Shown piece by piece: positions 36,364 through 44,759 of a stretch of DNA of 64,000 nt. The notes beneath the pieces were generated by a model. It did no database searches and was not told the DNA's origin. It was given only the letters and a program-made list of their open reading frames with translations. Source of the DNA: Peribacillus loiseleuriae. GTDB lineage: Bacteria; Bacillota; Bacilli; Bacillales; DSM-1321. The position numbers were made by a program, and so were the translations under genes. The stretch is from contig NZ_LFZW01000001.1 in NCBI RefSeq assembly GCF_001183985.1, forward strand, positions 745,620-809,619, in the 5' to 3' direction. Position 1 is the first letter of the stretch. The number at the start of each line of letters is the position of its first letter.

Positions 36364-36513
36364 ATGTTGGAACAAAGATGCCATCAATGGATGGATAGTG
36401 GAAGACTGAGGGAGTTTGTTAATTCAAGTTTTTTGTTATGTAATGGAGGGATTTTACAACAAGTTGGTGCGGTTTATTTATCTAGAGAACTAAAGAAGAC
36501 TTTGAACAATTAG
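36364..36513 (+). CDS. 49-codon small ORF upstream of UvrA-like gene (possible leader peptide)
   Basis: ATG 36364 with AAGGAG four bases upstream; the frame reads MLEQRCHQWMDSGRLREFVN and ends ELKKTLNN at TAG 36511-36513. No family recognised. It is immediately followed by a terminator-type hairpin (36532-36559) and then the UvrA-like gene. This order (short ORF, terminator, resistance-type ATPase gene) is what transcription-attenuation control of antibiotic-induced genes looks like; it could equally be the relic of a regulator. Confidence 0.4.
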   Translation: MLEQRCHQWMDSGRLREFVNSSFLLCNGGILQQVGAVYLSRELKKTLNN

Positions 36514-36531
36514 AAAAACTGATTGAACAGG

Positions 36532-36559
36532 GGAGTTGTCATACAACTCCTATTTTTTT
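36532..36559 (+). terminator. Hairpin terminator/attenuator before UvrA-like gene
   Basis: GGAGTTGT (36532-36539), loop CAT, ACAACTCC (36543-36550), then TATTTTTTT. It lies between the 49-codon ORF and the UvrA-like gene, 92 bases before the latter. A further GTGGGACAAG ... GTCCCC REP-like scrap follows at about 36568-36600. Confidence 0.75.
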
Positions 36560-36651
36560 ATGGTGATGGTGGGACAAGTTACCTGTCCTTATGTCCCCTT
36601 GGTTGTGCTAACATAGAAAGACTAAATTTAGAGAATGGAGAGGATATCACG

Positions 36652-39600
36652 ATGAAAGTAAATCAATTAATTGCGAACAATATTAACAAATTAGATGCAG
36701 TACTACCAGTAGATAAATCGTTAGGAATTGCTGGTTTGTCTGGATCTGGTAAAACAACTTTTTGTCAAACCATTGGTGAAGAATCCAAGAAGCGTCTCGT
36801 TTCCTTATTGCCAAAGGCTGAATATCAGTATTTATTTCCTAATATTATGGAAACCAATTTCAGTGCCATCAAGATGGAAGGAATGCCTTTAGTCCTGTTT
36901 CTCGGAAAATTAGCCATTTCTTCCAATCCACGTTCAACGATTGGCACCCATACGGGCGTTTTTAAAGAGCTCCGCGTGCGGCTTGCTGAAACATTTAATC
37001 TTTCTCCAGAAGTGTTTTCATTTAATAATGAATTAGGCTGGTGTCCTAAGTGTAAAGGACGCGGTACTACCCAAAATGTCGAATGTAAAAAGTGTGAGGG
37101 CAAGCGCTATAATCCAGAAGTTGAGCAATATCAGATAGAATTATTGGATCAACCACATAGTATTTCCGATATCAACAACTTAAACATTGAATCGATTCTT
37201 TCCCTTGCAGAAGAATTACATATTAGTGAAGCGAAACAACATATACTTAAAAATATAATCAATATGAATATTGGTTACTTAACATTAAATCGCATTATGG
37301 GTACATTGTCAGGTGGAGAATTAACACGACTTTACTTGGCAGAATTCATGGCAGCAAGTGAAAATACCGTTATTATTATTGATGAAATCTCCGTGGGTCT
37401 TGATCACCAAACACTATTGCAAATTTTAGAACAGATTAAACAATTGGGGTATAAGAATCAAATTTGGCTCATTGATCATTCAGACACAGTGCTCGATACA
37501 ACGGATGAGCAATTGTTCTTTGGACCTGGCAGTGGAAAATATGGCGGAAAAATTGTTGAAGAATCACCACGTCCAAAACCAATCACTTGGGAACGAAATC
37601 AGGCAATGCCAACAGAATACTATCAATTTCATGATCTATATTGCCGTAATATTCAAATGGCTGAAATTCAGATTCCCCAAAATAGACTTGTGACCGTTAC
37701 GGGTGAGTCTGGATGTGGTAAATCTACACTTGTCAATGAATGTATAGCCAAAGATTTTCTGAAGCGATATTCAAAAGATAAACTAGTTATGGTAGGTCAA
37801 GATCGAAACCAATCGATTACCAGTCGGTCAACCGTTGCGACTTTTCTTGATATTAAAAAGAAACTCACAAAATATAGTGAAGAGATTGATGATATTTTTC
37901 AGCGCTCAATTGAAGATATTATTGAAGAACTACCAAATCAAGACATCACCCATAAACGCTTGAGCTTATTGATCAAACTTGGACTGGGTTATTTGACGCT
38001 GGAAAGAAAAACACAGTCCTTATCAACGGGTGAATTTCAATGTGTCCATTTGGTTTCGGAGCTGTTTGTTAACTCAAGAAACCCGCATACGCTTTTTATT
38101 TTTGACGAGCCATCAAAAGGTTTATCACAAAATATTTTAAACCAATTCATTGATAGTATTAGGGACGTTTTGCAAGATGAATCTGTCTCAATGATAATGA
38201 TTGAACATAATGCTTATATGCTAGAAAGCTCTGATTTTATTGTTGATTTTGGCAAAAGACAGCTTGCGCCTGTAGAACATCTTGATGTGGTCAGTCATGA
38301 TGATTTTTATCGTCAACAGAACAGTACGGATAGAGTTGCTCCATTGCAAATTTCTTCGACGATCAATCAACAAAATGGAATTAACTATTTAAAAGAAAAT
38401 CAGATTGCCTATTTTAAAAATGCAGAAAACGTCTATAAGGGCGGTATCTTAAAAAGCTTATCATCCATGGCCCGTTTGATTTATGGTGAATACGAATCTG
38501 ACACAATTGCTCCCATCATCGCCATTGATTTAGAAAGACATTTGTATAGTCAATATAGTTTTCTCTATGAAATAGGTGGATTGATCAACCATATTGTTGC
38601 GGCTCATCCAACCAATAAAGATACAAGAAGCTTCGATTTCTATAATCAAGAAAATCATTGTCCATACTGTTCGGGTCGCCGGGTGATTGAAAAATTTGAT
38701 ATAGATGTTGTGATTCAGGACAAAACCGTACCATTCTGGAATGGCCTATTACATCCAGACGTGATGGAGGTATTAAAACATTATCAATATCAGAGATTGC
38801 AATTCCTTTTTGATGAGATAAAGAATGAACTCGGTCAAGATATTGGTAAAAGCTATCATGAGATGACAGAAGCAGAGAAGCATACCTTTTTATACGGGTA
38901 TTGGGAAAAGTCATTCTATGATAAGGAGGCCAAGACACGGAGGACATGGGAGGGCTTTATTCTCATCCTTGGGCGTTATATGTCCATTTCGAAATCAATG
39001 ATTAAAGAGCATATGAAAGCATCAAAAGAGATGATTACCTGTCCGATTTGTCAAGGATCCGTGCTAAACCATCATAAAAGATTAAAATTTGGTGATACGG
39101 ATATTCGAGAGATTATTCATCAGCCACTTGATCAAGTGATGAAAACAGTTGGGAAGTTACCGGAATTGGAAAAATTGAAAGCCGTTGTCGGCGGCGATAT
39201 GGCTTTGGCGGAAGATGTCTCCCTGTTGCCTAGAGAAACACAAGTCGCTCTGAAAATGCTTGAACTGGAACAGGCAAGCTTTGCCCACTATGAAATGGTT
39301 TTACAAAATGTCCTACCATTCTGGGGCAGTATTAGCGGCAATATCGAAGCGATCAGCATGAATAATCGGATCACTATCTGTGATTTTGCCAATATCACCG
39401 AAACAAGAGAAACCATCATTGATAAGTATTTCACCAATGGAAAATACAAAAAACTAACGTATGTTTATGAAGCGCTTGGTTACAAAAAAATTGTCACCCA
39501 AATAAATAAGATTAAAAAAAGTCATCCATGCCCATTCTGTAAAGGGAAGAAAGTCATTTCAGAAGATGGTCTCCATGACGGCGTGTATAAATTATCGGTA

Positions 39601-39822
39601 CCATGTGTGAGTTGTGATGCAAGTGGCATCAATGATGAAGGGCGTAAGGAAATCATCGATGGTATAGATGTGCAAACATGGCTAACTGGCAAAGTACGTG
39701 ATGTTGTTGCTGAGAGCTTTAATCTTGAGACTGTTGTAGATATTCCAATTTTCAAGCGTATTCGTGAGTTGAATAAACGGGATATGATGGCGATTTATCA
39801 ATGCGTTGAGCAAAACAATTAA
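36652..39822 (+). CDS. UvrA-like ABC ATPase with rearranged domains
   Basis: 1056 residues. First ABC: Walker A GLSGSGKTT (about 26), NPRSTIGTHTGVFKELR, zinc site CPKCKG...CKKC near 130, signature LSGGEL near 219, Walker B VIIIDEIS near 243. Second ABC: GESGCGKST near 352, LSTGEFQCV near 457, LFIFDEPS near 483. Residues 560-1056 form a long C-terminal region with three zinc-type sites (CPYCSG near 670, CPICQG near 797, CPFCKG...CVSC near 960-985). In ordinary UvrA the zinc and UvrB-interaction modules interrupt the ABC halves; here much of that material follows them. Start is ATG 36652 behind GGAGAGG; an upstream frame from 36523 overlaps the attenuator. Probably a specialised drug-resistance or DNA-lesion-binding paralogue, not the repair UvrA. 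Confidence 0.85.
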   Translation: MKVNQLIANNINKLDAVLPVDKSLGIAGLSGSGKTTFCQTIGEESKKRLVSLLPKAEYQYLFPNIMETNFSAIKMEGMPLVLFLGKLAISSNPRSTIGTHTGVFKELRVRLAETFNLSPEVFSFNNELGWCPKCKGRGTTQNVECKKCEGKRYNPEVEQYQIELLDQPHSISDINNLNIESILSLAEELHISEAKQHILKNIINMNIGYLTLNRIMGTLSGGELTRLYLAEFMAASENTVIIIDEISVGLDHQTLLQILEQIKQLGYKNQIWLIDHSDTVLDTTDEQLFFGPGSGKYGGKIVEESPRPKPITWERNQAMPTEYYQFHDLYCRNIQMAEIQIPQNRLVTVTGESGCGKSTLVNECIAKDFLKRYSKDKLVMVGQDRNQSITSRSTVATFLDIKKKLTKYSEEIDDIFQRSIEDIIEELPNQDITHKRLSLLIKLGLGYLTLERKTQSLSTGEFQCVHLVSELFVNSRNPHTLFIFDEPSKGLSQNILNQFIDSIRDVLQDESVSMIMIEHNAYMLESSDFIVDFGKRQLAPVEHLDVVSHDDFYRQQNSTDRVAPLQISSTINQQNGINYLKENQIAYFKNAENVYKGGILKSLSSMARLIYGEYESDTIAPIIAIDLERHLYSQYSFLYEIGGLINHIVAAHPTNKDTRSFDFYNQENHCPYCSGRRVIEKFDIDVVIQDKTVPFWNGLLHPDVMEVLKHYQYQRLQFLFDEIKNELGQDIGKSYHEMTEAEKHTFLYGYWEKSFYDKEAKTRRTWEGFILILGRYMSISKSMIKEHMKASKEMITCPICQGSVLNHHKRLKFGDTDIREIIHQPLDQVMKTVGKLPELEKLKAVVGGDMALAEDVSLLPRETQVALKMLELEQASFAHYEMVLQNVLPFWGSISGNIEAISMNNRITICDFANITETRETIIDKYFTNGKYKKLTYVYEALGYKKIVTQINKIKKSHPCPFCKGKKVISEDGLHDGVYKLSVPCVSCDASGINDEGRKEIIDGIDVQTWLTGKVRDVVAESFNLETVVDIPIFKRIRELNKRDMMAIYQCVEQNN

Positions 39823-39883
39823 AGTAGAAAGATTCATACCAGCCATATTTTAAAACAAAGCTAGATGTCAGCTAGTGATTATT

Positions 39884-39918
39884 ACTCATTTGCAATAATA
39901 AATTGCAAATGAGTTTTT
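39884..39918 (+). terminator. Rho-independent terminator after UvrA-like gene
   Basis: ACTCATTTGCAAT (39884-39896) pairs perfectly with ATTGCAAATGAGT (39902-39914), 5-base loop, followed by TTTTT. Confidence 0.9.
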
Positions 39919-40129
39919 ATGCTATTCTGAGGCGGATCTTGTTGGTGTAAAAGAATATCTTGTACGGGTGTTTTTAACGTTATATTTATATATCATTCTA
40001 TTCGTAAGCGTTTTTCTTGAATTTGCTGATTTCTAGGGTTAGTAATGGATAAATTTTAAATTGACATCGCAATATTTATAATTATATAATAATTGTAATG
40101 AATAAATACACCTCGCTTTTTATAATTGT

Positions 40130-40306
40130 GAGGTAGAGGCGCGATATTTATTAGTGCTTAGTGGAGTCCGAGAAGACGAAGAAGCTATGCAGAAGGAAAT
40201 GTCGCCGAAGTATGTAATGAGTTCTCGTCATTATGTGCTGGGTCTGTAATGAATAATTACAGGACTGTCTTAATAAGTTTCCCGATTTATTAAGATGTGC
40301 TATCTC
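40130..40306 (+). promoter_or_regulatory. Lysine riboswitch aptamer (L box)
   Basis: The conserved lysine-aptamer blocks occur in order: GAGGTAGAGGCGCGA (40130-40144), GAAGGAAATGTCGCCGAAG (about 40192-40210), CTGGGTCTG (about 40238-40246), AGGACTGTC (40261-40269) and GCTATCTC (about 40299-40306). P1 forms between GAGGTAG (40130-40136) and CTATCTC (40300-40306). A terminator at 40401-40438 provides the expression platform: lysine binding should favour termination. Downstream are an isochorismatase-fold hydrolase and an APC permease. Confidence 0.92.
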
Positions 40307-40400
40307 TCAGAAGAGATAAAAGGGTGAGGAATTTGGAATGGCTACATCGATTTCCGGGTTCTTTCTCGGAGAAGGTATATAGTCTTTTTTTATTGCCTTT

Positions 40401-40439
40401 AAGAGATTCCTTTAGCATATAGGGGGATCTCTTTTTTTT
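40401..40439 (+). terminator. Riboswitch-controlled terminator
   Basis: AAGAGATTCC (40401-40410) pairs with GGGGATCTCTT (about 40422-40432) and is followed by TTTTTTTT. This is the intrinsic terminator of the lysine riboswitch expression platform. Confidence 0.85.
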
Positions 40440-40450
40440 GTGGAAAAGGG

Positions 40451-40557
40451 GCGGGGCTTTAAAAAATCAGCTCCGCACCACCACCTTCATAAGGTAATAC
40501 AATTTTTAGAACCTTTTTCATCGTTTAAGTTAGGATCAGGTGCTCACGAATGTTTTG
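40451..40557 (+). repeat. Dispersed ~107-bp repeat, copy 1
   Basis: Recurs at 49075-49182 in the same orientation. Shared blocks include AATCAGCTCCGCACCACCA, CTTCAT-AGGT and TCAGGTGCTCA. The start can fold GCGGGGCT against AGCTCCGC. This copy lies between the riboswitch terminator and the hydrolase gene, so it is in the 5' leader of the mRNA. Confidence 0.75.
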
Positions 40558-40605
40558 CATTGAAAAAAATGAATATAGCTTGTATAGGCTACTATGGAGG
40601 AAATG

Positions 40606-41325
40606 ATGATGGACAAACTACAAACACTTTATTACGAATTTATTCCGACTGGCGAAGCTAAAATGAAAATAGACCCAGCAAAAACAGCACTTTTAGTCGT
40701 TGATATGCAAAATCAATTTATTAGCCGTGATGGGTTGGATGCTCAAGTTGCACGAGAAAAAGGCATGTTCGATAAGTGGGAATCTTTCTATGATCGTATT
40801 GATAACGTAGCGATTCCAAACAATAAAAAACTACTAGACTTTTTCCGTGCCAATCAATTAGAAGTCACTTTCGGACGGATTGCTTGCCATCATAAGGATG
40901 GACGTGACCGTTCCCCTGTACAACGTCGTCCAGGTTGGAATAATATCTTATTACCAATCGGTGATCCAGGTGCAGAAATGGTAGATGAATTAAAACCATT
41001 AGAAGATGAAATCGTGGTAAATAAAACGACAGACAGTGTTTTAAGTGGGACAAACTATGAATTTTTACTTCGTAATATGGGCATTGAAACAGTTGTATGT
41101 ACAGGTGTTGTAACAGACCAATGTGTTGCCTCAACTGTACGTAGCTTAGCAGACGCTGGTTTTGAAGTAATTTTAGTAGAAGATGCTTGCGCAGCGGCAA
41201 CGAAGGAGTTACATGATGCAGAAATCATGATCATGAATCAAATTTATTGCCAAGTCATGAGCACAGATGAAACCATTCAATTCATTTCAGAGGAAATTGA
41301 ACAACGTTCTGTCGTTCAAAAATAG
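40606..41325 (+). CDS. Isochorismatase-family cysteine hydrolase
   Basis: 239-residue cytosolic hydrolase of the isochorismatase/nicotinamidase fold. The catalytic triad can be placed: Asp in LLVVDMQNQF (about residue 32), Lys in VVNKTTDSVL (about 138) and Cys in GVVTDQCVAST (about 171). Family members hydrolyse amides, carbamates or vinyl ethers; the substrate is unknown here. ATG 40606 follows GGAGG by 5 bases (ATG 40609 is also possible). Preceded by a lysine riboswitch and followed after 16 bases by an APC permease, so lysine should lower its expression. Possible job: deacylation or deamidation of a lysine-related import substrate. Confidence 0.9.
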   Translation: MMDKLQTLYYEFIPTGEAKMKIDPAKTALLVVDMQNQFISRDGLDAQVAREKGMFDKWESFYDRIDNVAIPNNKKLLDFFRANQLEVTFGRIACHHKDGRDRSPVQRRPGWNNILLPIGDPGAEMVDELKPLEDEIVVNKTTDSVLSGTNYEFLLRNMGIETVVCTGVVTDQCVASTVRSLADAGFEVILVEDACAAATKELHDAEIMIMNQIYCQVMSTDETIQFISEEIEQRSVVQK

Positions 41326-41341
41326 AGAGGAAGCTTTTTAA

Positions 41342-42700
41342 ATGAGTCATGGACAAAGTAATGCAAATCAAGACAGTGCAGCTCCTCATTTTAAGCGTGT
41401 CCTAACACTGAAGGACTTGGTGATTTATGGCATCGCCTTTATGACGCCCATTGCGCCTGCTTATATATATGGTTTTGCAGCACAGTCGACAGGCGGTATG
41501 TTGCCGTTAGCATATTTAATCGCGATGGTTGCGATGATGTTTTCGGCATATAGCTATGGTAGGATGGCTGCAGCATTTCCAGTTTCCGGTTCAACGTATA
41601 CGTATACACAACGGGCGATTCATCCGCATTTAGGATTTTTTGCCGGCTGGGCCATGTTTATGGACTATGTATTAGTGCCTTTAATCGTCTTTATGGTTGG
41701 TGCTTCCTATGCCAATGCATTAATTCCATCCATTCCATATTGGGTATGGGTATTCATTATTGCTGGGGTTATTACTGTTGTAAATATTCTTGGAATTGCA
41801 GTGGCAGCAAAAACGAACCAAATTTTAGTGTTATTTATGGGAATTGTTGTTGTCATCTTCGTTATTTTTTGTATGAAGGCGATTATGGGAGAGGGGGGTG
41901 CATCGGCTGTAGTATCGATTACCCCGTTTTTTAATAGCGAAAAGTTTGTGATGACGGCCATCATTTCAGGTGCAGCAATGGCATGTTTCTCATTTTTAGG
42001 ATTTGACTCGATTACAACCTTATCGGAAGAATCGGTGAATCCCCAAAATGATATTTGGAAGGCAGCTATTCTATCTTGTTTAATCGGCGGGATTATTTTT
42101 ATCGTGCAAGCTTATGTTGCTCAGCTAGTATGGCCAGATGTGAATAACTTTAGTTCTGCAGATACGGCTTTATTTGATATTGCAAATGTAGCAGGTGGTG
42201 CAGTGCTTGTAACACTTTACACAGTGGCGATTATCGTTTCAACTTTTACAGCTGGTTTAACAGGTCAGGCAAGTGCTTCACGTTTAATGTTTAGCATGGG
42301 ACGTGATGAAGTTCTTCCGAAAAAATTCTTTACACATCTACATCCTAAATATAAAACACCCATCTACAACATTTTATTAATGGGTAGCATTAGTATTGCT
42401 GGAGCACTTTTCTTATCAATTGATTTTGTTGCAGAATTAATGAGCTTTGGCGGCTTAACTGGCTTTATGTTTGTTAACTTATCTGTCATCGTGTATTATT
42501 ATTTCCGTAAAAAAGAGAAGAAGTTTGTCCGTTATTTAGTAATTCCGGGCCTAGGTTTCTTAATCTGTTTCTACCTATTTATTAATTTATCACCATTGAC
42601 GTTAAAAGTAGGTTTTATATGGCTGGCAATCGGGGTTGTCTATGCGCTTATTACAACAAAAGGATTTAAAAAGCTACCTCCAAGTCTGATAGACTCGTAA
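41342..42700 (+). CDS. APC-superfamily amino acid permease
   Basis: 452 residues, about twelve membrane segments. APC-type features: TLKDLVIYGIAFMTPIAPAYIYGF, SAYSYGRMAAAFPVSGSTYTYTQ, FFAGWAMFMDYVL, ISGAAMACFSFLGFDSITTLSEES (the GFD/E segment of TM6) and GLTGQASASRLMFSMGRDEVLP near residue 300. AGAGAGGAAG lies before the ATG. It takes up an amino acid or amine with protons or sodium. A lysine riboswitch upstream of the two-gene unit suggests lysine or a close analogue as cargo. Related permeases near isochorismatase-fold hydrolases can carry other amines, so specificity is open. Confidence 0.92.
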   Translation: MSHGQSNANQDSAAPHFKRVLTLKDLVIYGIAFMTPIAPAYIYGFAAQSTGGMLPLAYLIAMVAMMFSAYSYGRMAAAFPVSGSTYTYTQRAIHPHLGFFAGWAMFMDYVLVPLIVFMVGASYANALIPSIPYWVWVFIIAGVITVVNILGIAVAAKTNQILVLFMGIVVVIFVIFCMKAIMGEGGASAVVSITPFFNSEKFVMTAIISGAAMACFSFLGFDSITTLSEESVNPQNDIWKAAILSCLIGGIIFIVQAYVAQLVWPDVNNFSSADTALFDIANVAGGAVLVTLYTVAIIVSTFTAGLTGQASASRLMFSMGRDEVLPKKFFTHLHPKYKTPIYNILLMGSISIAGALFLSIDFVAELMSFGGLTGFMFVNLSVIVYYYFRKKEKKFVRYLVIPGLGFLICFYLFINLSPLTLKVGFIWLAIGVVYALITTKGFKKLPPSLIDS

Positions 42701-42743
42701 ACGATAAAATAATGATTAAATACTTTATTGATAGGTAGTTTGC

Positions 42744-42785
42744 AAGACATGAGCTCGGTATGATGCTTGAGTTCATGTCTTTTAA
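42744..42785 (+). terminator. Rho-independent terminator after APC permease
   Basis: AAGACATGAGCTC (42744-42756) pairs with GAGTTCATGTCTT (42769-42781), with one G-T pair, followed by TTTAATTTTT. Confidence 0.85.
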
Positions 42786-42913
42786 TTTTTGTCTTTCTAT
42801 TGCGCATTGTCAGTATACGACTTATTGCATGACTCACTTTTAATGAAACAATCTAAATCAACGTAATTCCGAATATTATTACATTTATTAGTAGAGAATA
42901 AATATAGTGGCTG

Positions 42914-42942
42914 TTGACGACATACCTGCAAGGGTATATTAT
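42914..42942 (+). promoter_or_regulatory. Promoter with CstR-like operator
   Basis: -35 TTGACG (42914-42919), 17-bp spacer, -10 TATTAT (42937-42942). The spacer holds ATACCTGCAAGGGTAT (42922-42937), a close match to the CsoR/CstR-type operator (ATACCC-N-GGGTAT). It lies 260 bases before the cstR-like gene, so a long leader is expected; a second imperfect repeat, CCATTACC/GGTAATGG, is at 43104-43137. Confidence 0.7.
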
Positions 42943-43208
42943 AATCATTGTCAGTGATTTACTTATTTGTTATTAAAACGAGGTAGTACATAATATTTAG
43001 ATGATTATATGCGGTTTTGTTTTTGATGTTGATTCAATAAGAATTGTAGATGTAAGAGATTATAATTGGATATGAAGATCTGATTTCGAAGGTTGTCAAC
43101 ATTCCATTACCTCAGAAAAAGGGTCTCGGGGTAATGGTGTATACTTTAACTGAATGTAAATATAAACAAGATAAACACAAAAACATCATAATGGAAAGGA
43201 GCATTCCT

Positions 43209-43469
43209 ATGGAATATAATGATCAAATTAAAAACAGAGTGAAGCGCATGGAAGGTCAGCTTAGAGGAATTTTGAAAATGATGGAAGAAAATAAAGATTG
43301 TAAAGAGGTCATTACGCAGTTATCAGCTGTTCGCTCAGCAGTAGATCGAACAGTAGGCGTGATTGTAAGTTCAAACTTAGTTGAATGTGTTCTAGAGGCT
43401 GAAGAAAGAGGAGAAAATACGGATGAATTAATTAAAGAAGCTGTCAACTTGCTTGTAAAAAGCAGATAA
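43209..43469 (+). CDS. yrkD: CstR-type persulfide-sensing repressor (CsoR/DUF156 family)
   Basis: 86-residue all-helical repressor. The family core NRVKRMEGQLRGILKMMEE is followed by Cys31 (NKDCKEV) and Cys60 (NLVECV), the pair that forms di- to tetrasulfide links in CstR. The third ligand and His of copper-sensing CsoR are absent, so sulfane sulfur, not copper, is the likely signal. The ATG follows GAAAGGA. It precedes TusA, DsrE, rhodanese and persulfide-dioxygenase-type genes, and at least five CsoR-family operator-like sequences lie in this 3-kb region. Homologous to the Bacillus yrkD position. Confidence 0.92.
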   Translation: MEYNDQIKNRVKRMEGQLRGILKMMEENKDCKEVITQLSAVRSAVDRTVGVIVSSNLVECVLEAEERGENTDELIKEAVNLLVKSR

Positions 43470-43480
43470 AAATTTATCTG

Positions 43481-43524
43481 TTGACATTCTTTTTTTTGTT
43501 TTGTAATATACCCGTAGGGGTAAT
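43481..43524 (+). promoter_or_regulatory. Promoter with CstR-like operator before tusA
   Basis: -35 TTGACA (43481-43486), 17-bp spacer, -10 TAATAT (43504-43509). ATACCCGTAGGGGTAAT overlaps the -10 at 43508-43524. A small hairpin at the 3' end of the regulator gene, CAGATAAA (43463-43470) / TTTATCTG, lies just ahead and may end the regulator message. Confidence 0.8.
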
Positions 43525-43547
43525 GGTAAAAATATTTTGATGGAGGA

Positions 43548-43781
43548 ATGAAAATAAATATAGATCAAGTATTAGATGCAAAAGGGTTAGCATGTCCAAT
43601 GCCAATCGTAAAAACAAAGAAAGCCATAAATGCACTTGAATCAGGTCAAGTATTAGAGATTCATACAACAGATAAAGGTGCTAAAAACGATCTTTCTGCA
43701 TGGGCTAAATCAGGTGGACATGAGCTTTTGAAACATGAGGTAGAAAATGATGTATTAAAGTTTTGGATTAAAAAAGGATAA
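43548..43781 (+). CDS. yrkI: TusA-family sulfur carrier
   Basis: 77 residues. Two-layer TusA fold with the sulfur-carrying Cys16 in [13 protein letters not shown] and a C-terminal DVLKFWIKK strand. It carries sulfane sulfur as a persulfide between rhodaneses, DsrE-type proteins and dioxygenases. GGAGG lies 5 bases before ATG. First gene after the operon-internal promoter; the same TusA module recurs fused to rhodanese at 45215. Confidence 0.92.
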   Translation: MKINIDQVLDAKGLACPMPIVKTKKAINALESGQVLEIHTTDKGAKNDLSAWAKSGGHELLKHEVENDVLKFWIKKG

Positions 43782-43798
43782 TTTTTTTAATTTATTAA

Positions 43799-43815
43799 AT
43801 ACCCATAGGGGTAAT
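43799..43815 (+). promoter_or_regulatory. CstR-like operator before dsrE-type gene
   Basis: ATACCCATAGGGGTAAT at 43799-43815, near-identical to the site at 43508-43524, in the 66-base gap between tusA and the DsrE-type gene. There is no strong -35 upstream, so it may weaken or roadblock read-through, or control a weak promoter. Confidence 0.65.
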
Positions 43816-43847
43816 GGTAAATGAAGTGGCATACAGGAGGGAAAAGC

Positions 43848-44327
43848 ATGACAGATAAGAAAAAGACAACGATTGTATTATTTAGTGGAGATTATGATAA
43901 AGCAATGGCAGCCTATATTATTGCAAATGGAGCAGCTGCCTATGATCATGAAGTAACCATTTTCCACACTTTTTGGGGATTAAATGCATTACGTAAAGAA
44001 GAAATTATTTCGGTTAAAAAGGGAACTATGGAAAGAATGTTCGATAAAATGATGCCAAGAGGGGCAGATAAAATGGGGCTTTCTAAAATGAACTTTGCTG
44101 GTTTTGGTCCTAAGATGATCAAAGATGTCATGAAAAAGCATAATGCGATGCCTCTACCTCAATTAATCGAAATGGCAAACGAACAAGATGTTAAATTAGT
44201 AGCATGTACGATGACAATGGATCTGTTAGGTCTACAACAAGAAGAATTGTTGGATAATATTGAATATGCTGGTGTTGCAGCCTATTTAGCAGACGCTGAA
44301 GATGGGAATGTCAATCTGTTTATCTAA
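43848..44327 (+). CDS. yrkE: DsrE/DsrF-like sulfurtransferase protein
   Basis: 159 residues, DsrE2-like. Motifs: KTTIVLFSGDYDKAMAAYIIANGAAAY (nucleotide-like loop), VTIFHTFWGLNALRKE, and the active Cys in LVACTMTMDLLG (about residue 124). It receives or passes sulfane sulfur together with TusA. ATG 43848 follows AGGAGGG; a longer frame from 43821 lies ahead of that site. Part of the sulfide/persulfide operon. Confidence 0.9.
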   Translation: MTDKKKTTIVLFSGDYDKAMAAYIIANGAAAYDHEVTIFHTFWGLNALRKEEIISVKKGTMERMFDKMMPRGADKMGLSKMNFAGFGPKMIKDVMKKHNAMPLPQLIEMANEQDVKLVACTMTMDLLGLQQEELLDNIEYAGVAAYLADAEDGNVNLFI

Positions 44328-44371
44328 TTACTAATAGGGGAGTTTCCACCTACTTAAAGGAGGTACAAGAT

Positions 44372-44734
44372 ATGGAATACGTGAATTATATTGTTATTGC
44401 ACTGTTCTTAGTCTTTATAATACAGCGTGTTTTGCCAACAAGAGGTGTAAGACAAATTACTACTACTGATTTAAAAAATGAATTAAATGATAAAAATAAA
44501 CAATATATCGATGTTCGAACATCTGGAGAGTTCAAAGCAAGAAACATTCGAGGGTTTAAAAATATTCCGCTTCATCAATTAGCACAACAGGCGGTGAGTG
44601 AGCTATCAAAAGAAAAGGAGATAGTCGTCATTTGCCAAAGTGGAATGAGAAGTAATAAGGCTAGTAAAATATTAAAGAAACAAGGCTTTAAGCAAGTAAC
44701 AAACGTAAAAGGTGGCATGAGTGCTTGGTGCTAA
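44372..44734 (+). CDS. Membrane-anchored rhodanese
   Basis: 120 residues. An N-terminal membrane segment (NYIVIALFLVFIIQRV) is followed by a single rhodanese domain with QYIDVRTSGEFKARNI and active-site CQSGMRSN (Cys about 91). It transfers sulfur at the inner membrane surface, likely from imported or respiratory sulfide products. AAAGGAGG ribosome site. It is followed closely by another rhodanese gene. Confidence 0.9.
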   Translation: MEYVNYIVIALFLVFIIQRVLPTRGVRQITTTDLKNELNDKNKQYIDVRTSGEFKARNIRGFKNIPLHQLAQQAVSELSKEKEIVVICQSGMRSNKASKILKKQGFKQVTNVKGGMSAWC

Positions 44735-44759
44735 TGAAAAATATAAGGAGGACTTTATA

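Noticed and set aside
36523..36651. N-terminal extension of the UvrA-like protein
   Set aside because: It overlaps the terminator and REP-like scrap and lacks a ribosome site; ATG 36652 has GGAGAGG and begins family-like sequence.
43209..43469. Copper-sensing CsoR or nickel/formaldehyde-sensing relatives
   Set aside because: The Cys31/Cys60 pair with no third Cys/His ligand and the sulfur operon context point to a CstR-type sensor.
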